A stretch of DNA of 64,000 nucleotides from Variovorax sp. HW608 (GCF_900090195.1 NZ_LT607803.1:1364001-1428000); one strand, 5' to 3'. Counted from the stretch's first letter, positions 9,096 through 18,155 are shown. The notes: generated by a model from the letters alone, not told the origin. Made by a program: numbers and translations.

Positions 9096-9991
9096 GTCGG
9101 GGTCTCCTGGCGCTTGGCAGCGTGGTATCGACCCGTTCCTCGCGTCACCACGGCGTCGGTGGAAAGCACCGTCCCCGCCTCGTATTCAGGCGTACCCGCC
9201 AGGCGTTCGTAGAGCGGAGCGAAGTCGATCCGCGCCAGCTCCAGCAGCTCGTCCAGATGGCCCAGCACGAAGTAGGTCTCCTGGAAATCATCGATGCGGT
9301 AGCGCGTCTGCATCACCCGCTCGAGCTTGAAGCGGACGCGATTCGGCGAGTCGTCCTCAACTGCGAAGCGGGTCTCGCTCGCCGAGGAGGCAATACCCGC
9401 ACCATAGATCCTCAGGCCGTCGGGTTGCCGGACCAGTCCGAATTCCACCGTGTACCAGTAGACCCGCGCCAGCTTCTCCAGAACACCCAGCCGCTTGGCC
9501 CGCAGACCGCCTTCGCCATAGGCCTGGATGTAGTCCGCGATCACCGGGTTCATCAGCATCGGGACATGGCCGAAGACGTCATGGAACACGTCGGGCTCTT
9601 CCAGGTAGTCCAGCTCATGCGGCTTCCGGATGAAGTGGCCCGCGGGAAAGCGGCGGTTGGCCAGATGCTCGAAGAACACATCGTCGGGCACCAGGCCCGG
9701 CACGGCGACCACTTCCCAGCCCGTGCGCTTCCTCAAGACCTTGGACATCTGCTCGAAGTCGGGAATCTGCTCGGGCCCGATCGGCAAGTCCTGCATGCCG
9801 CGGATGAACTCGTCGCATGCCCGGCCGGGCAGCAGCTTCGACTGCCGTTCGAACAGCGTGCGCCACACGGCGTGCTCTTCGCTCGTGTAGTTCGACCATC
9901 CCTGATCAATGGTCCAGTCACGCCGCTCGGGCACGTGACTCTCCCCGGCGGCAAGGCCGTGCTTGGCGGTTTCCTTGAGTTGCTGCAGCAT
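9092..9991 (-). CDS. phhA: Phenylalanine-4-hydroxylase
   Basis: A 299-residue monomer-length bacterial PAH, without the regulatory ACT domain of animal enzymes. The iron ligands are visible: two His in PDVFHDVFGHVPML and the Glu in YWYTVEFGLV. It converts phenylalanine to tyrosine using tetrahydropterin and O2. It starts 9 bases after phhB and overlaps the SDR start by four bases. Downstream use of tyrosine is supported by hpd at the head of the operon; no tyrosine aminotransferase is present in this window. Confidence 0.95.
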   Translation of the reverse strand: MLQQLKETAKHGLAAGESHVPERRDWTIDQGWSNYTSEEHAVWRTLFERQSKLLPGRACDEFIRGMQDLPIGPEQIPDFEQMSKVLRKRTGWEVVAVPGLVPDDVFFEHLANRRFPAGHFIRKPHELDYLEEPDVFHDVFGHVPMLMNPVIADYIQAYGEGGLRAKRLGVLEKLARVYWYTVEFGLVRQPDGLRIYGAGIASSASETRFAVEDDSPNRVRFKLERVMQTRYRIDDFQETYFVLGHLDELLELARIDFAPLYERLAGTPEYEAGTVLSTDAVVTRGTGRYHAAKRQETPT

Positions 9992-10000
9992 GGTGCGTTC

Positions 10001-10309
10001 CTAGGCCTGGGCGGCCGCCCGGGCCGCAAAAGTGCGATTCATCAAGCAGGCCATCTCGATGTCCTTGGCCGAAATGCCACCGACGTCATGCGTGGTCAGC
10101 GTGACCGACAGGCGGTTGTAGACGTTGAACCACTCGGGGTGGTGGTTCATTCGTTCCGCATGCAAGGCCATCTGCGCCATGAAGCCGAAGGCTTGAACGA
10201 AATCCTCGAACCGGAACTCCCTCGAGAGCATGCCGCCCCGATCGGCGACGTGAGCCCAACCGTCGAGCATTGGTAGCTGCGCCGCGAGCGCCTCGACGCC
10301 GAGCTTCAT
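10001..10309 (-). CDS. phhB: Pterin-4a-carbinolamine dehydratase
   Basis: A 102-residue PCD/DCoH protein. The active-site signature is [20 protein letters not shown] with the adjacent His pair, followed by [18 protein letters not shown]. It dehydrates 4a-hydroxytetrahydropterin formed by PhhA. Its start overlaps the hpd stop (ATGA), so it is translationally coupled to hpd. Length matches the family. Confidence 0.94.
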   Translation of the reverse strand: MKLGVEALAAQLPMLDGWAHVADRGGMLSREFRFEDFVQAFGFMAQMALHAERMNHHPEWFNVYNRLSVTLTTHDVGGISAKDIEMACLMNRTFAARAAAQA

Positions 10310-11412
10310 GCCGGCTCCTTCGCCACCGCCTTGTCCGGGGCCGCCAGCACGCCGCGATTGATCTGGTCTCTTTCGAGCGACTCGAACAGCGCCTTGAAGT
10401 TGCCTTCGCCGAAGCCCTCGCGATAGTCGCCCTTGCGCTCGATGAACTCGAAGAACACTGGCCCCAGCATCGGCTCCGAGAAGATCTGGAGCAGCAGACG
10501 CGGCTGGCCGCCCTCCGTGGTGCCGTCCAGCAGGATGCCGCGTGCCTGCAGCTCACCCACCGGCTGGCCGTGGCCGGGCAGACGCTTTTCCAGGTTCTCG
10601 TAGTAAATGTCGTTGGGCGCGGTCAGCAAGGGAATGCCGGCCATCTGAAGCTGGTCGATCGAGTCGAGCAGGTTGTCGGTCAAGAGCGCAATATGCTGGA
10701 TCCCCTCGCCGTTGAACTGCATGAGGAATTCCTCGATCTGGCCGCCACCTTGCTTCGCCTCCTCGTTGAGCGGGATGCGGATCAGCCCGTCGGGTGCCGT
10801 CATGGCCTTGGAGGTCAGCCCGGTGTACTCGCCGCTGATGTCGAAGTAGCGGATCTCGCGGAAGTTGAAGAGCTTTGCGTAGAAGTCGGCCCAGTAGGCC
10901 ATGCGCCCACGATAGACGTTGTGCGTGAGGTGGTCGACGACCTGGAAGCCGTGGCCCTCGGGGTGGCGCTCCACGCCCGGGAGGAATTCGAAGTCGATGT
11001 CGTAGATCGACTTGCCGTCTTCGAAGCGGTCGATGAGGTACAGCGGCGCGCCGCCGATGCCCTTGATGGCGGGAAGGCGAAGTTCCATCGGGCCGGTGGG
11101 AATATCGATAGGCTGGGCGCCCAGCTCGAGCGCCCGCTTGTAAGCCTTGTGGGCGTCGCGCACCCGGAAGGCCAGCCCAGAGGCCGAGGGACCGTGCTCG
11201 GCGGCGAAGTAACCGGCCTGGCCCGGTTCGTTGTTCACGATGAAGTTGATGCCGCCCTGGCGGTACAGCAACACGTTCTTTGACCGGTGCTTCGCCACCA
11301 GCGTGAAGCCCAGCTTCTCGAACAGCGGCTCCAGCACGCCCGGGGCGGGCGAGGCGAACTCCACGAACTCAAAGCCGCAAAGGCCCATCGGATTCTCGAA
11401 CAGGTCGGTCAT
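10306..11412 (-). CDS. hpd: 4-hydroxyphenylpyruvate dioxygenase
   Basis: A 368-residue HPPD that converts 4-hydroxyphenylpyruvate to homogentisate. The 2-His-1-Glu iron site is visible: His in [11 protein letters not shown], His in [13 protein letters not shown], Glu in [13 protein letters not shown]. The start at 11412 ([19 protein letters not shown]) follows a TCTGGAGA ribosome-binding sequence; the frame extends nine codons further. It is the first gene of a five-gene minus-strand operon (hpd, phhB, phhA, SDR, DAHP synthase) and is divergent from an Lrp-type regulator 130 bases away. Confidence 0.95.
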   Translation of the reverse strand: MTDLFENPMGLCGFEFVEFASPAPGVLEPLFEKLGFTLVAKHRSKNVLLYRQGGINFIVNNEPGQAGYFAAEHGPSASGLAFRVRDAHKAYKRALELGAQPIDIPTGPMELRLPAIKGIGGAPLYLIDRFEDGKSIYDIDFEFLPGVERHPEGHGFQVVDHLTHNVYRGRMAYWADFYAKLFNFREIRYFDISGEYTGLTSKAMTAPDGLIRIPLNEEAKQGGGQIEEFLMQFNGEGIQHIALLTDNLLDSIDQLQMAGIPLLTAPNDIYYENLEKRLPGHGQPVGELQARGILLDGTTEGGQPRLLLQIFSEPMLGPVFFEFIERKGDYREGFGEGNFKALFESLERDQINRGVLAAPDKAVAKEPA

Positions 11413-11542
11413 ACATCGTCTCCAGAAGTGAGCAGCCATCGGCTGGGGGATGGACAGACTGTAGGCATTCCTTGACGCATTTATCTTGCGATTTCAAGGC
11501 GCATTGCAGCCAAACGCACATGATTCATGCGAAGATGAGCCA
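11413..11542. promoter_or_regulatory. Divergent promoter region between hpd and the Lrp-type regulator
   Basis: This 130-base gap must contain the promoters for both directions. It is less GC-rich than the flanks around 11470-11500 and includes TTGACGCATTTATC. I could not assign exact -10 and -35 boxes. An Lrp/AsnC site is expected here from gene arrangement; no clean dyad was found. Confidence 0.5.
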
Positions 11543-12022
11543 ATGGAAGAATCCATCGAGCTTGATTCTCTTGATCGGCGCATACTGGCTGTCCTGCAGA
11601 CACACGGGCGGATCTCGTTCGATGAACTCGGCAGCCAAGTCGGGCTGTCGGCCTCCGCAGCCCTGCGACGTGTCAGGCGGATGGAAGAAACGGGCGTCAT
11701 CGTTGGCTATGCGGCGCTGGTTCGTGCGCGCCGCGTGGGGCTCAATCTGACCGCCTACATCAACGTGAGGCTGGAAAAGCACAGTGGCCGGAGCAAACGA
11801 ACACCCATGGACGACTTCGCCGCAGAAATAGCGACATGGCCTGAAGTGGTGGAATGTGTTTCCCTGAGCGGTGACATGGACTTCCTGCTCAAGGTGGTGG
11901 TTGCGGACATGGACCACTACACCCGGTTCGTCATGGATACGCTCCTGAAGCACCCAAGCGTGCAGGATTGCCGCACGAGCTTTGTCATGCGCCCGCTCAA
12001 ATCGGGCGTTTCGATGGTCTAG
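11543..12022 (+). CDS. Lrp/AsnC-family transcriptional regulator
   Basis: A 159-residue protein with an N-terminal helix-turn-helix (DSLDRRILAVLQTHGRISFD, LGSQVGLSASAALRRVRRME, GVIVGYAALV) and a C-terminal RAM/AsnC ligand domain (VVECVSLSGDMDFLLKVVV, SFVMRPLKSGVSMV). The start at 11543 (MEESIELDSLDRRIL) gives the normal family N-terminus. Divergent placement next to hpd suggests it controls the phenylalanine/tyrosine operon in response to an aromatic amino acid, as related regulators do elsewhere. That ligand is an inference. Confidence 0.88.
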   Translation: MEESIELDSLDRRILAVLQTHGRISFDELGSQVGLSASAALRRVRRMEETGVIVGYAALVRARRVGLNLTAYINVRLEKHSGRSKRTPMDDFAAEIATWPEVVECVSLSGDMDFLLKVVVADMDHYTRFVMDTLLKHPSVQDCRTSFVMRPLKSGVSMV

Positions 12023-12140
12023 TGGCGCATGATTCCAGCGCGGGCGGCACCCCTCCGGCCGGTATGACGTCAGCAACGTAGTTCACCAGAGCTGCCTGCT
12101 GGCGCGGGCGACGGCGCGCTGACCGCGCACCTGCCCGGGT

Positions 12141-13397
12141 TCAGCCCTGTTCGGCCACGCGCAGCCTCTTTGCCAGCGCCTGCAACAGCTTCCAGGCGAT
12201 GGCACCGTTGCGTTCGATCAGAGGGCGGAACTCCCAGAAGGTCAGGCCGTAGCACACCAACTCGGTGGTGGCGACGACGGTGGCCGAGCGCGGCCCGCCG
12301 TCGATCAGCGCGATCTCGCCGAAATGATCGCCCGCGCCCAGCGTGTTGATCGCCACGCCCTTGCTCGACACCGTGGCCTCGCCGGACTCGATGATGAAGA
12401 ATGCAGCCGCGCCCGAACCCTCGCGGATGACGGTCTCGCCCTGGGCGAAATGGCGCTGCTTCAGCAGCCGCGCAATCTGCTCGGTCTGGCGCCGGTCCAG
12501 ATCGGCGAAGAAGCGCACGCGCTGCAGCGCGCCCACCGGGTCGCGCGGCGGTGGGCCAGGCGGTGCAGCCCCGCTGCGTGACTGGCCGGTGGTCACGGCG
12601 CGGCATTGCAGCAGGTACAACGCGCCGTCCTGCATCGCCCATTCGATGTCGCGGCGCGGGCCATAGGTCTTTTCGCACTGCAGCGCCAAGCCGCCGAGCG
12701 ATGCCAGCTGCGCATCGTCCAGGCACAACTGCGTCACCTGCGCCGCCGGCACCGGCTCTTCGAAGGTCCCGCCGTTGGGCAGCGAGCGCACGGCGATGCG
12801 CTTACGTCCGGGCTTGCGCTCCAGCACCAGGCCGGCGCGGTCGAGGCGGAAGTGGTCGGGTACCACCAGGCCGGCAACCACCGCTTCGCCCAGGCCCCAG
12901 CTGGCCTCGATCAGGCGCTCGTCAGCGCCGGTGACGGGGTGTTCGGTGAACATGACACCGGCCACATCGGGATTGAGCAGCGTCTGCACCACCACGCCGA
13001 CACTGGGCCTGGTGAACAGCCCCACCTTCTGGCGGTAGGTGATGGCCGAATCCGAATTGGCCGACCACCACACCTCGCGCACTGCGTCGGGCACGTCGGC
13101 GCGCGTGTGCACATTCAGCACCGTCAGGTGCTGGCCGGCAAAGCTGGCTGCAGCGCCGTCTTCATCGACGGCCGAGGAGCGCACGGCGAACGGCGCCGGC
13201 AGCTCGGCAATTGCCGCTGCCAGCCTCTCGATGGCCTTCTCGTCGCCGCCGGCGACGGCCTCGACCAAGTCGCCCGACAGCGCCACGCCCGGCGGCACCG
13301 CCAGGCCGTGATGCACGGCATCGCCGAGGCCCACCGCCTTGGAGCCGAAGAGCGCAGCGTCGCGCGCCTTCGCAAAAGGGACGACGTGCTGCTTCAC
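12141..13397 (-). CDS. PEP-synthase-like ATP-binding half fused to a cyclic-nucleotide-binding domain
   Basis: A 418-residue protein. Residues 1 to about 275 are the pyruvate-phosphate-dikinase/PEP-synthase ATP-grasp domain (GSKAVGLGDAVHHGLAVPPG, FAVRSSAVDEDG, VGVVVQTLLNPDVAGVMFTE, IEASWGLGEAVVAG, DIEWAMQDGALYLLQCRAVT). After a Pro-rich linker, residues from about 300 form a cNMP-binding domain (FAQGETVIREGSGAAAFFII, LGAGDHFGEIALIDGGPRSA). The phosphohistidine domain is absent here but is encoded by the upstream gene, whose stop overlaps this start (ATGA). The two should form one split enzyme, like the two catalytic subunits of phenylphosphate synthase. Substrate unknown. Confidence 0.85.
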   Translation of the reverse strand: MKQHVVPFAKARDAALFGSKAVGLGDAVHHGLAVPPGVALSGDLVEAVAGGDEKAIERLAAAIAELPAPFAVRSSAVDEDGAAASFAGQHLTVLNVHTRADVPDAVREVWWSANSDSAITYRQKVGLFTRPSVGVVVQTLLNPDVAGVMFTEHPVTGADERLIEASWGLGEAVVAGLVVPDHFRLDRAGLVLERKPGRKRIAVRSLPNGGTFEEPVPAAQVTQLCLDDAQLASLGGLALQCEKTYGPRRDIEWAMQDGALYLLQCRAVTTGQSRSGAAPPGPPPRDPVGALQRVRFFADLDRRQTEQIARLLKQRHFAQGETVIREGSGAAAFFIIESGEATVSSKGVAINTLGAGDHFGEIALIDGGPRSATVVATTELVCYGLTFWEFRPLIERNGAIAWKLLQALAKRLRVAEQG

Positions 13398-15034
13398 CCG
13401 AGCACCGTGACCTCGCCGGCATCGCCGTCGACGCGCAGGCGCATGCCGTCGCTGATGCGCTCGGTGGCCTCGCGCGTGCCGACCACGCCGGGTATGCCGT
13501 ATTCGCGCGCGACGATCGCCGCATGCGACAGCAAGCCACCATTGTCGGTGACGATGCCGCCCAGCAGCGGCAGCAGGATGTTGAAGGCCTCGGTCGTCGA
13601 TTCGGTGACGAGCACGTCGCCCTGCTGGATGCGGCCGAACTCCGACGGGCCCGAGACGCGCCGCGCCGGGCCTTCATAGACCCCCTTGCTGGCGGCCAGC
13701 CCGTAGAGCATCTTGTCTTCATTGGTGGCCTGGGCGCTGCCGAACACATGGCCCAGCGCGATGAAGGTCGCGCGCATCAGGCGGGCCACATGCGGCGGCA
13801 GCGCCGCCAGGTCCGGCGGCGGCGGGGGCGGCGGGCCGAGCAGCGGCGGCACGTCCTTGGCGGTGTGCGCCGCGCGATAGGCGGCGCGCTGTGCCAGCTC
13901 CTCGGCCATGGGGCCGCCACTGGCGGCAACCAGCGCGCACATCTCGTCGATGCCGGCGTCCAGCATGTGCAATGGGGTGGCGATGCGGCCGCGCGCCGAC
14001 ACGCGCCGGCCGGCCGCCAGCGCCGCGCGCCGCATCAGGCCAGAGGCCCAGATGTCACTGTAGACACCGCGCTCGTCGCGCAGCCGGTACATCAAGCGGG
14101 CCTCGCCCAGCAATTCATCGAACTGCGCCTGGTGCGCCGCCGGCACGCGGGCACGCACCTCGGCAACGCGCACGTCCAGGTCCGACGCGACCGCGGCTTC
14201 GCCCGACAACGCGATGCGCAGCGAGCGCAGCAGCGGCTCGGGCAGCTCGAGTGCCGTGGGCTCGGCGATGTCGAAGCCGTCGATCAGTCGGTGACCGACC
14301 AAGTCGAGATAGCCGCGCACCGCCGCGCCGGCCTCGCCGCCGAGCGTGCGCAGACGTTCGAGCAGCTGCACCGGGTCGCCGTCGCTGGCTAGCAGCGTGC
14401 GTGCCGCCGCGTCCGCGGCGAAGGCGCCCTTCAGGCGCACCATCTCGTCGGATCCGCCGGACGAGACCTCGGCCGAGCCGCGCATCAGGCCCAGCAGCTC
14501 CGACGTTGGCAGCTCGGTCCAGTCACCCGCATGGGCGAGGAAGTCGCCGACCGGCAGCACAGCGCCGCCGGTGAAGCGCATGTGCTGCGTGATCATCGCC
14601 GCGTGATGGTCGCGGCAGCGCCGCAGATAGGCCACCAGCTCGGCGTCGGACAGCGCGTCCGCGTCGACAAGTTGCAGCTCGCGGTGCATCGCGATTGCCG
14701 CGGGCTTGCACTGGTTGTCCCATTCGCGCAGCTGCTCGCGCCAGAGCTTTTGCGCATAGACCTGCTCGGCGCGCCGGAAGCGTTCGGGCAGCTCGGATTC
14801 CGGTGCCGGCACCACCTGGTTGTAGCCGAAGCCCTGCACGTAGGCCATCTGCAGGCCATCGATGAGCATGCCGTAGTAGCGCGCAAAGGCTTGCGTGCCG
14901 GCGCGGAACGGGTCTGGGTGCATCTCCTGGAAGTAGCGCGTCATAGGCCGCGGGAAGTGCACGCCGTCCTGTTTCCACGGGCCGGGCCCGGGCGGCTCGA
15001 TGGGCAGTTTGATGCTCAGGTCGTGTGCTGTCAT
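13394..15034 (-). CDS. PEP-utilising enzyme phosphohistidine (mobile) subunit
   Basis: A 546-residue protein. The C-terminal swivelling domain carries the phosphorylatable His at about residue 504 in GGLLSHAAIVAREYGIPGVV. The N-terminal part (HFPRPMTRYFQEMHPDPF, ARYYGMLIDGLQMAYVQGFG) resembles the large substrate-side region of rifampin phosphotransferase and phenylphosphate synthase relatives. A Pro-rich linker (LLGPPPPPPPDLAALPP) precedes the mobile domain. The start at 15034 follows AAGGAGAT; the frame is open 72 codons further. It has no ATP-grasp domain, which is supplied by the overlapping downstream gene. What is phosphorylated is unknown. Confidence 0.82.
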   Translation of the reverse strand: MTAHDLSIKLPIEPPGPGPWKQDGVHFPRPMTRYFQEMHPDPFRAGTQAFARYYGMLIDGLQMAYVQGFGYNQVVPAPESELPERFRRAEQVYAQKLWREQLREWDNQCKPAAIAMHRELQLVDADALSDAELVAYLRRCRDHHAAMITQHMRFTGGAVLPVGDFLAHAGDWTELPTSELLGLMRGSAEVSSGGSDEMVRLKGAFAADAAARTLLASDGDPVQLLERLRTLGGEAGAAVRGYLDLVGHRLIDGFDIAEPTALELPEPLLRSLRIALSGEAAVASDLDVRVAEVRARVPAAHQAQFDELLGEARLMYRLRDERGVYSDIWASGLMRRAALAAGRRVSARGRIATPLHMLDAGIDEMCALVAASGGPMAEELAQRAAYRAAHTAKDVPPLLGPPPPPPPDLAALPPHVARLMRATFIALGHVFGSAQATNEDKMLYGLAASKGVYEGPARRVSGPSEFGRIQQGDVLVTESTTEAFNILLPLLGGIVTDNGGLLSHAAIVAREYGIPGVVGTREATERISDGMRLRVDGDAGEVTVLG

Positions 15035-15403
15035 CGTGCTATCTCCTTGTGAGGATCCGCCCGTGCCTACGACCATGCCGTAGACTCGGAAAGGATACTC
15101 CCGCGGCGGCGTCTGCGCGGTGATCCATGTTCTGACGCGCCGTAGCAAGCTTGAGCCCAGCCCGGGTGCTTGACGTGGGCGTTTACCTGGGCGCCCTCCT
15201 TCTGGCGAGGAGCGGTCGCTCAGTGGCGGCGTAGAACGGCGCAGCGACAATCGCTAAAGTTCGCGCGAATGCGGCACCTGCCATTCCACCCGGTACGCCA
15301 GCGGCAGGCGCTGCGTGGGGACGGTGCGACTCAATGATCTTCACTGCGGCCAGCATGGCCACCCTCCAGGGTCAGCAGCCCTAGTGGCACCACGCGAGGG
15401 TGG
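15035..15403. other. Intergenic stretch before the IS630 element
   Basis: No convincing gene. It should contain the promoter of the minus-strand dikinase-like pair (AAGGAGAT lies just upstream of 15034). At its far end GCCACCCT (15358-15365) and AGGGTGGC (15397-15404) can pair across 31 bases, a possible hairpin directly abutting the insertion site. A minus-strand frame of about 60 codons starting near 15360 is too weak to call. Confidence 0.4.
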
Positions 15404-15426
15404 CTAGTGTCGTGAGTTAGAAGTTC
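15404..15426 (+). repeat. Left terminal inverted repeat of the IS630-type element
   Basis: A 23-base arm beginning CTAGTGTCGTGAG is matched perfectly, in inverse orientation, at 16550-16572. The outer CTAG contains the duplicated TA target. Confidence 0.9.
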
Positions 15427-16571
15427 ATTGAACTAATCTGATGGCGTCGAATCGATCGTGTACCGTGTACACACGACGAGGCGACCATGCGAGGAAGACC
15501 CAAGGCAGAACTGGTGCTGAGCGAAGCCGAACGCGAGCAACTCACGGCGCTGACGCTGCGGCGTAAGACCGCACAGGCGCTGGCGTTGCGCGCTCGCATT
15601 GTTCTGGCCTGCGCCGAAGGAGTGGACAACAAGGTGGTTGCAGGCCGCCAGCGCGTGACGCAGCAGACGGTTTCGAAGTGGCGTGCCCGATTCGTCGAGC
15701 ATCGGCTGGACGGGCTGCTGGACGCCCCTCGGCCTGGCGCACCGCGAACGATCGACGACGCGCGCGTCGACGCCGTGATCGCCAAGACGCTGGAGAGCAC
15801 CCCCGTCGCGGCGACGCATTGGAGCACCCGCACCATGGCGCGCGAAACCGGGATGTCCCAAACGGCCGTGTCTCGCATCTGGCGTGCCTTCGGACTTCAA
15901 CCTCATCGCCAGGAGACCTTCAAGCTCTCCAACGATCCACTGTTCGTCGAGAAGGTGCGCGACATCGTCGGGCTTTACCTTGATCCGCCGCTCAAGGCGA
16001 TGGTGCTGTGCGTGGACGAGAAGAGCCAAATTCAGGCACTCGATCGCACGCAACCCTTGCTGCCGCTGGCGCCAGGCATCCCCGAGCGGCGTACCCACGA
16101 CTACGAGCGCCATGGCACCACCACGCTGTTTGCGGCGTTGGACATTGCCACCGGCTCGGTCATCGGGGACTTGCATCGCCGCCATCGAAGCACCGAATTC
16201 CTGCAGTTCCTGCGCACCATCGAGGCCAACGTGCCGCAAGTGCTGGACATCCACCTCGTGATGGACAACTACGGAACACACAAGACTCCTGCAATCAGGA
16301 ACTGGCTTGCCCGGCATCCGCGCTTTCACGTGCACTTCACGCCGACCTCTGCGTCTTGGCTGAACCAGGTCGAACGCTGGTTTGCCACCCTGACGCAAAA
16401 GTACATCCGCCGCGGCACTCATCGCTCCACACGACAACTCGAACAGGCGATCAGGCACTACATCAAGCACAACAATGACGACCCCAAGCCGTTCGTCTGG
16501 TCCAAGACCGCCGACAACATCCTCGCAAGTGTCGAGAGATTTTGTTTGCGAACTTCTAACTCACGACACTA
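15405..16571 (+). mobile_element. Complete IS630-family insertion sequence with TA target duplication
   Basis: Element proper about 15407-16569 (1163 bp), flanked by TA at 15405-15406 and 16570-16571. Perfect terminal inverted repeats bound a single intact transposase gene. IS630-type elements insert at TA, and IS630 itself favours CTAG, which is what is seen at both ends here. The element sits between the dikinase-like pair and a small hypothetical gene and does not obviously break a gene. Confidence 0.9.
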
Positions 16572-16572
16572 G
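15487..16572 (+). CDS. IS630-family DDE transposase
   Basis: A 361-residue transposase with N-terminal helix-turn-helix domains ([59 protein letters not shown]) and the Tc1/mariner-type catalytic core. Likely acidic residues are Asp in [10 protein letters not shown], Asp in [11 protein letters not shown], and Glu in [10 protein letters not shown]. The reading frame runs through the right inverted repeat, and its TAG stop is made from the duplicated target TA plus one flanking G. It appears intact. Confidence 0.93.
   Translation: MRGRPKAELVLSEAEREQLTALTLRRKTAQALALRARIVLACAEGVDNKVVAGRQRVTQQTVSKWRARFVEHRLDGLLDAPRPGAPRTIDDARVDAVIAKTLESTPVAATHWSTRTMARETGMSQTAVSRIWRAFGLQPHRQETFKLSNDPLFVEKVRDIVGLYLDPPLKAMVLCVDEKSQIQALDRTQPLLPLAPGIPERRTHDYERHGTTTLFAALDIATGSVIGDLHRRHRSTEFLQFLRTIEANVPQVLDIHLVMDNYGTHKTPAIRNWLARHPRFHVHFTPTSASWLNQVERWFATLTQKYIRRGTHRSTRQLEQAIRHYIKHNNDDPKPFVWSKTADNILASVERFCLRTSNSRH
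16550..16572 (-). repeat. Right terminal inverted repeat of the IS630-type element
   Basis: The inverse of the left arm, ending CTCACGACACTAG. It overlaps the last eight codons of the transposase gene, including its stop. Confidence 0.9.
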
Positions 16573-16687
16573 AGCCCTCCCGAACGAACCTCTGTTTCGC
16601 TTCGAGCTGCAAGCAACGGCTTGTGCGGCACCGCGCGCCGCGGTAGCCTCCCGACGGGCAAATCTCTGGGTGCAACTGGAGGTGCAG

Positions 16688-17065
16688 ATGGAAGCCTCGC
16701 TCTCGCGTCTTCGCAGCAAGCTTGAGGAGGTGCAGCACAGCGTCGAGGGCTCGAAGTTGTCCTGGGCGCGCGAGTCGGCCTTCGACTTCGCCGAGCGACT
16801 GGGGCACGTGCTTGATCTCTTTGAGGAAATCGACGCGCTCATCCTCAGGCGCCACGCCGATCCGGCCTCGATCGAGTCTTTGCGCGCACTGATGTCCGAT
16901 CAGCTGGGGCAGATTAACGAACTCCTGGAGTTGGAGCTCGCGCCAGCCCTTGCGGCTGAGGATCGGGCGGCAGCTATGCCGGTCGTGGCCGCCTTGGACG
17001 CGGCGATCGCCCATACCGAGGAAACCTGGTCGGCCATCCAGACGGCGGCCGGCGGGTCGCCTTAG
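16688..17065 (+). CDS. Hypothetical helical protein
   Basis: A 125-residue protein starting MEASLSRLRSKLEEVQHSVE, preceded by CTGGAGG at a good distance. It is strongly helical, with amphipathic repeats (LGHVLDLFEEIDALILRRHA, QLGQINELLELELAPALAAE) and no Cys, signal peptide or membrane segment. It looks like a small coiled-coil or helical-bundle protein. The frame is open upstream through the IS630 end, so the true 5' region may have been altered by that insertion. Function unknown. Confidence 0.55.
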   Translation: MEASLSRLRSKLEEVQHSVEGSKLSWARESAFDFAERLGHVLDLFEEIDALILRRHADPASIESLRALMSDQLGQINELLELELAPALAAEDRAAAMPVVAALDAAIAHTEETWSAIQTAAGGSP

Positions 17066-17255
17066 GCGGCTTTGGCTCGGCCGGCGGCTGGCCAGCAGGC
17101 GCGCGCCAGAAAAAGAAATCCCCGGCCAGTAAGCTGCCGCTGCCTGCCGAGCTCGGCGGCAGTGCGCCCGTTGCGGTCATCGGGCATGGGCGATGACCGA
17201 CCCAAGAGCGGACTCCGCCCTCAGGGTGGCCACGGGTCGCGGGGCCGGTCAGCCC

Positions 17256-18155
17256 TCACTTGTACGCGGCCGGGTCCGGTGAGTCGGACGGGTTGGTGAA
17301 AAGGTTCGATATCGCCGCGCTCGGCGGCATGTTGAGGTTGATGCCCTTGGGCGGGATCGGGCTCTGGAACCACTTGGCGTAGAGCTTGGCCGCCTCTCCG
17401 CTCTTGTAGGTGGCAACCATCGCCGCGTCGACCACCTTCTTGAAGGCCGGATCGTCCTTTCGCAACATGATCCCGTAGGGCTCGGGCAGCGACAGCGCCT
17501 CGCTCGAGATTTGCCACTGATCCGGGTTGGCGTGATTGGCGGCCTGAACGGCCAGCATGACGTCGTCCTGCACGAAGGCCGCGGCGCGACCGCTTTCGAC
17601 CATCGGCAACCCTTCATTTAGATTGCTGACGGCAAGAATGTTGAGGCCCAGGTTCCGCGCCGCATTCAGCTCGGTGATTTGCTTGAGATTCGGAGTGCTC
17701 GCCCGCGATACGACAGTCTTGCCCTTGAGGTCTTCCAGCTTTGTGAGGTTGTCGGCCTTCCTGGTAAGAAAGCGGCTCACCGCCAGGAAGTGCGTCATCG
17801 TGTAGGCGACCTGCCTCTGGCGCTCGGCGTTGTTGGTGGCCGAGCTGCATTCCATGTCGATGGTGCCGGCGACCAGCAGCGGGATACGGTCGCTCGGGGA
17901 TGTCGGCAGATAGGTGACCTTCAGCACAGGCAGGTTCAGCTCGGCCTTGATCGCGTCGACCACGCGGGCGCACAGATCAATCGCGAAGCCAACGTGCTGC
18001 CCGTCCGCGATGTAGGCGAAGGGGATCGCGATGGGATGGCCGATCGCGATGGCGCCCGAGGCCTTGATCTTGTCGAGCGTCCCCTGCTGGGCCCATGCGC
18101 TCAGCGCCAATGCGGCCAGCGCCGCGAACGTGGCAGCTCTCTTTACCATGCTCAT
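17256..18155 (-). CDS. Periplasmic amino-acid (glutamate/aspartate-type) binding protein
   Basis: A 299-residue family 3 solute-binding protein. A signal peptide is visible (KRAATFAALAALALSAWAQQ). The mature protein starts TLDKIKASGAIAIGHPIAIP and has the domain hinge features VGFAIDLCARVVDAIKAEL, VAGTIDMECSSATNNAERQR and LKGKTVVSRASTPNLKQI, closest to GltI-type receptors. No permease or ATPase gene lies beside it, so it is an orphan receptor that must use a transporter encoded elsewhere. It ends 190 bases from the helical protein gene. Confidence 0.88.
   Translation of the reverse strand: MSMVKRAATFAALAALALSAWAQQGTLDKIKASGAIAIGHPIAIPFAYIADGQHVGFAIDLCARVVDAIKAELNLPVLKVTYLPTSPSDRIPLLVAGTIDMECSSATNNAERQRQVAYTMTHFLAVSRFLTRKADNLTKLEDLKGKTVVSRASTPNLKQITELNAARNLGLNILAVSNLNEGLPMVESGRAAAFVQDDVMLAVQAANHANPDQWQISSEALSLPEPYGIMLRKDDPAFKKVVDAAMVATYKSGEAAKLYAKWFQSPIPPKGINLNMPPSAAISNLFTNPSDSPDPAAYK

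Noticed and set aside
9122..11283. Long plus-strand frames across phhA, phhB and hpd.
   Set aside because: They are antisense to genes with clear catalytic motifs and show no protein motifs of their own.
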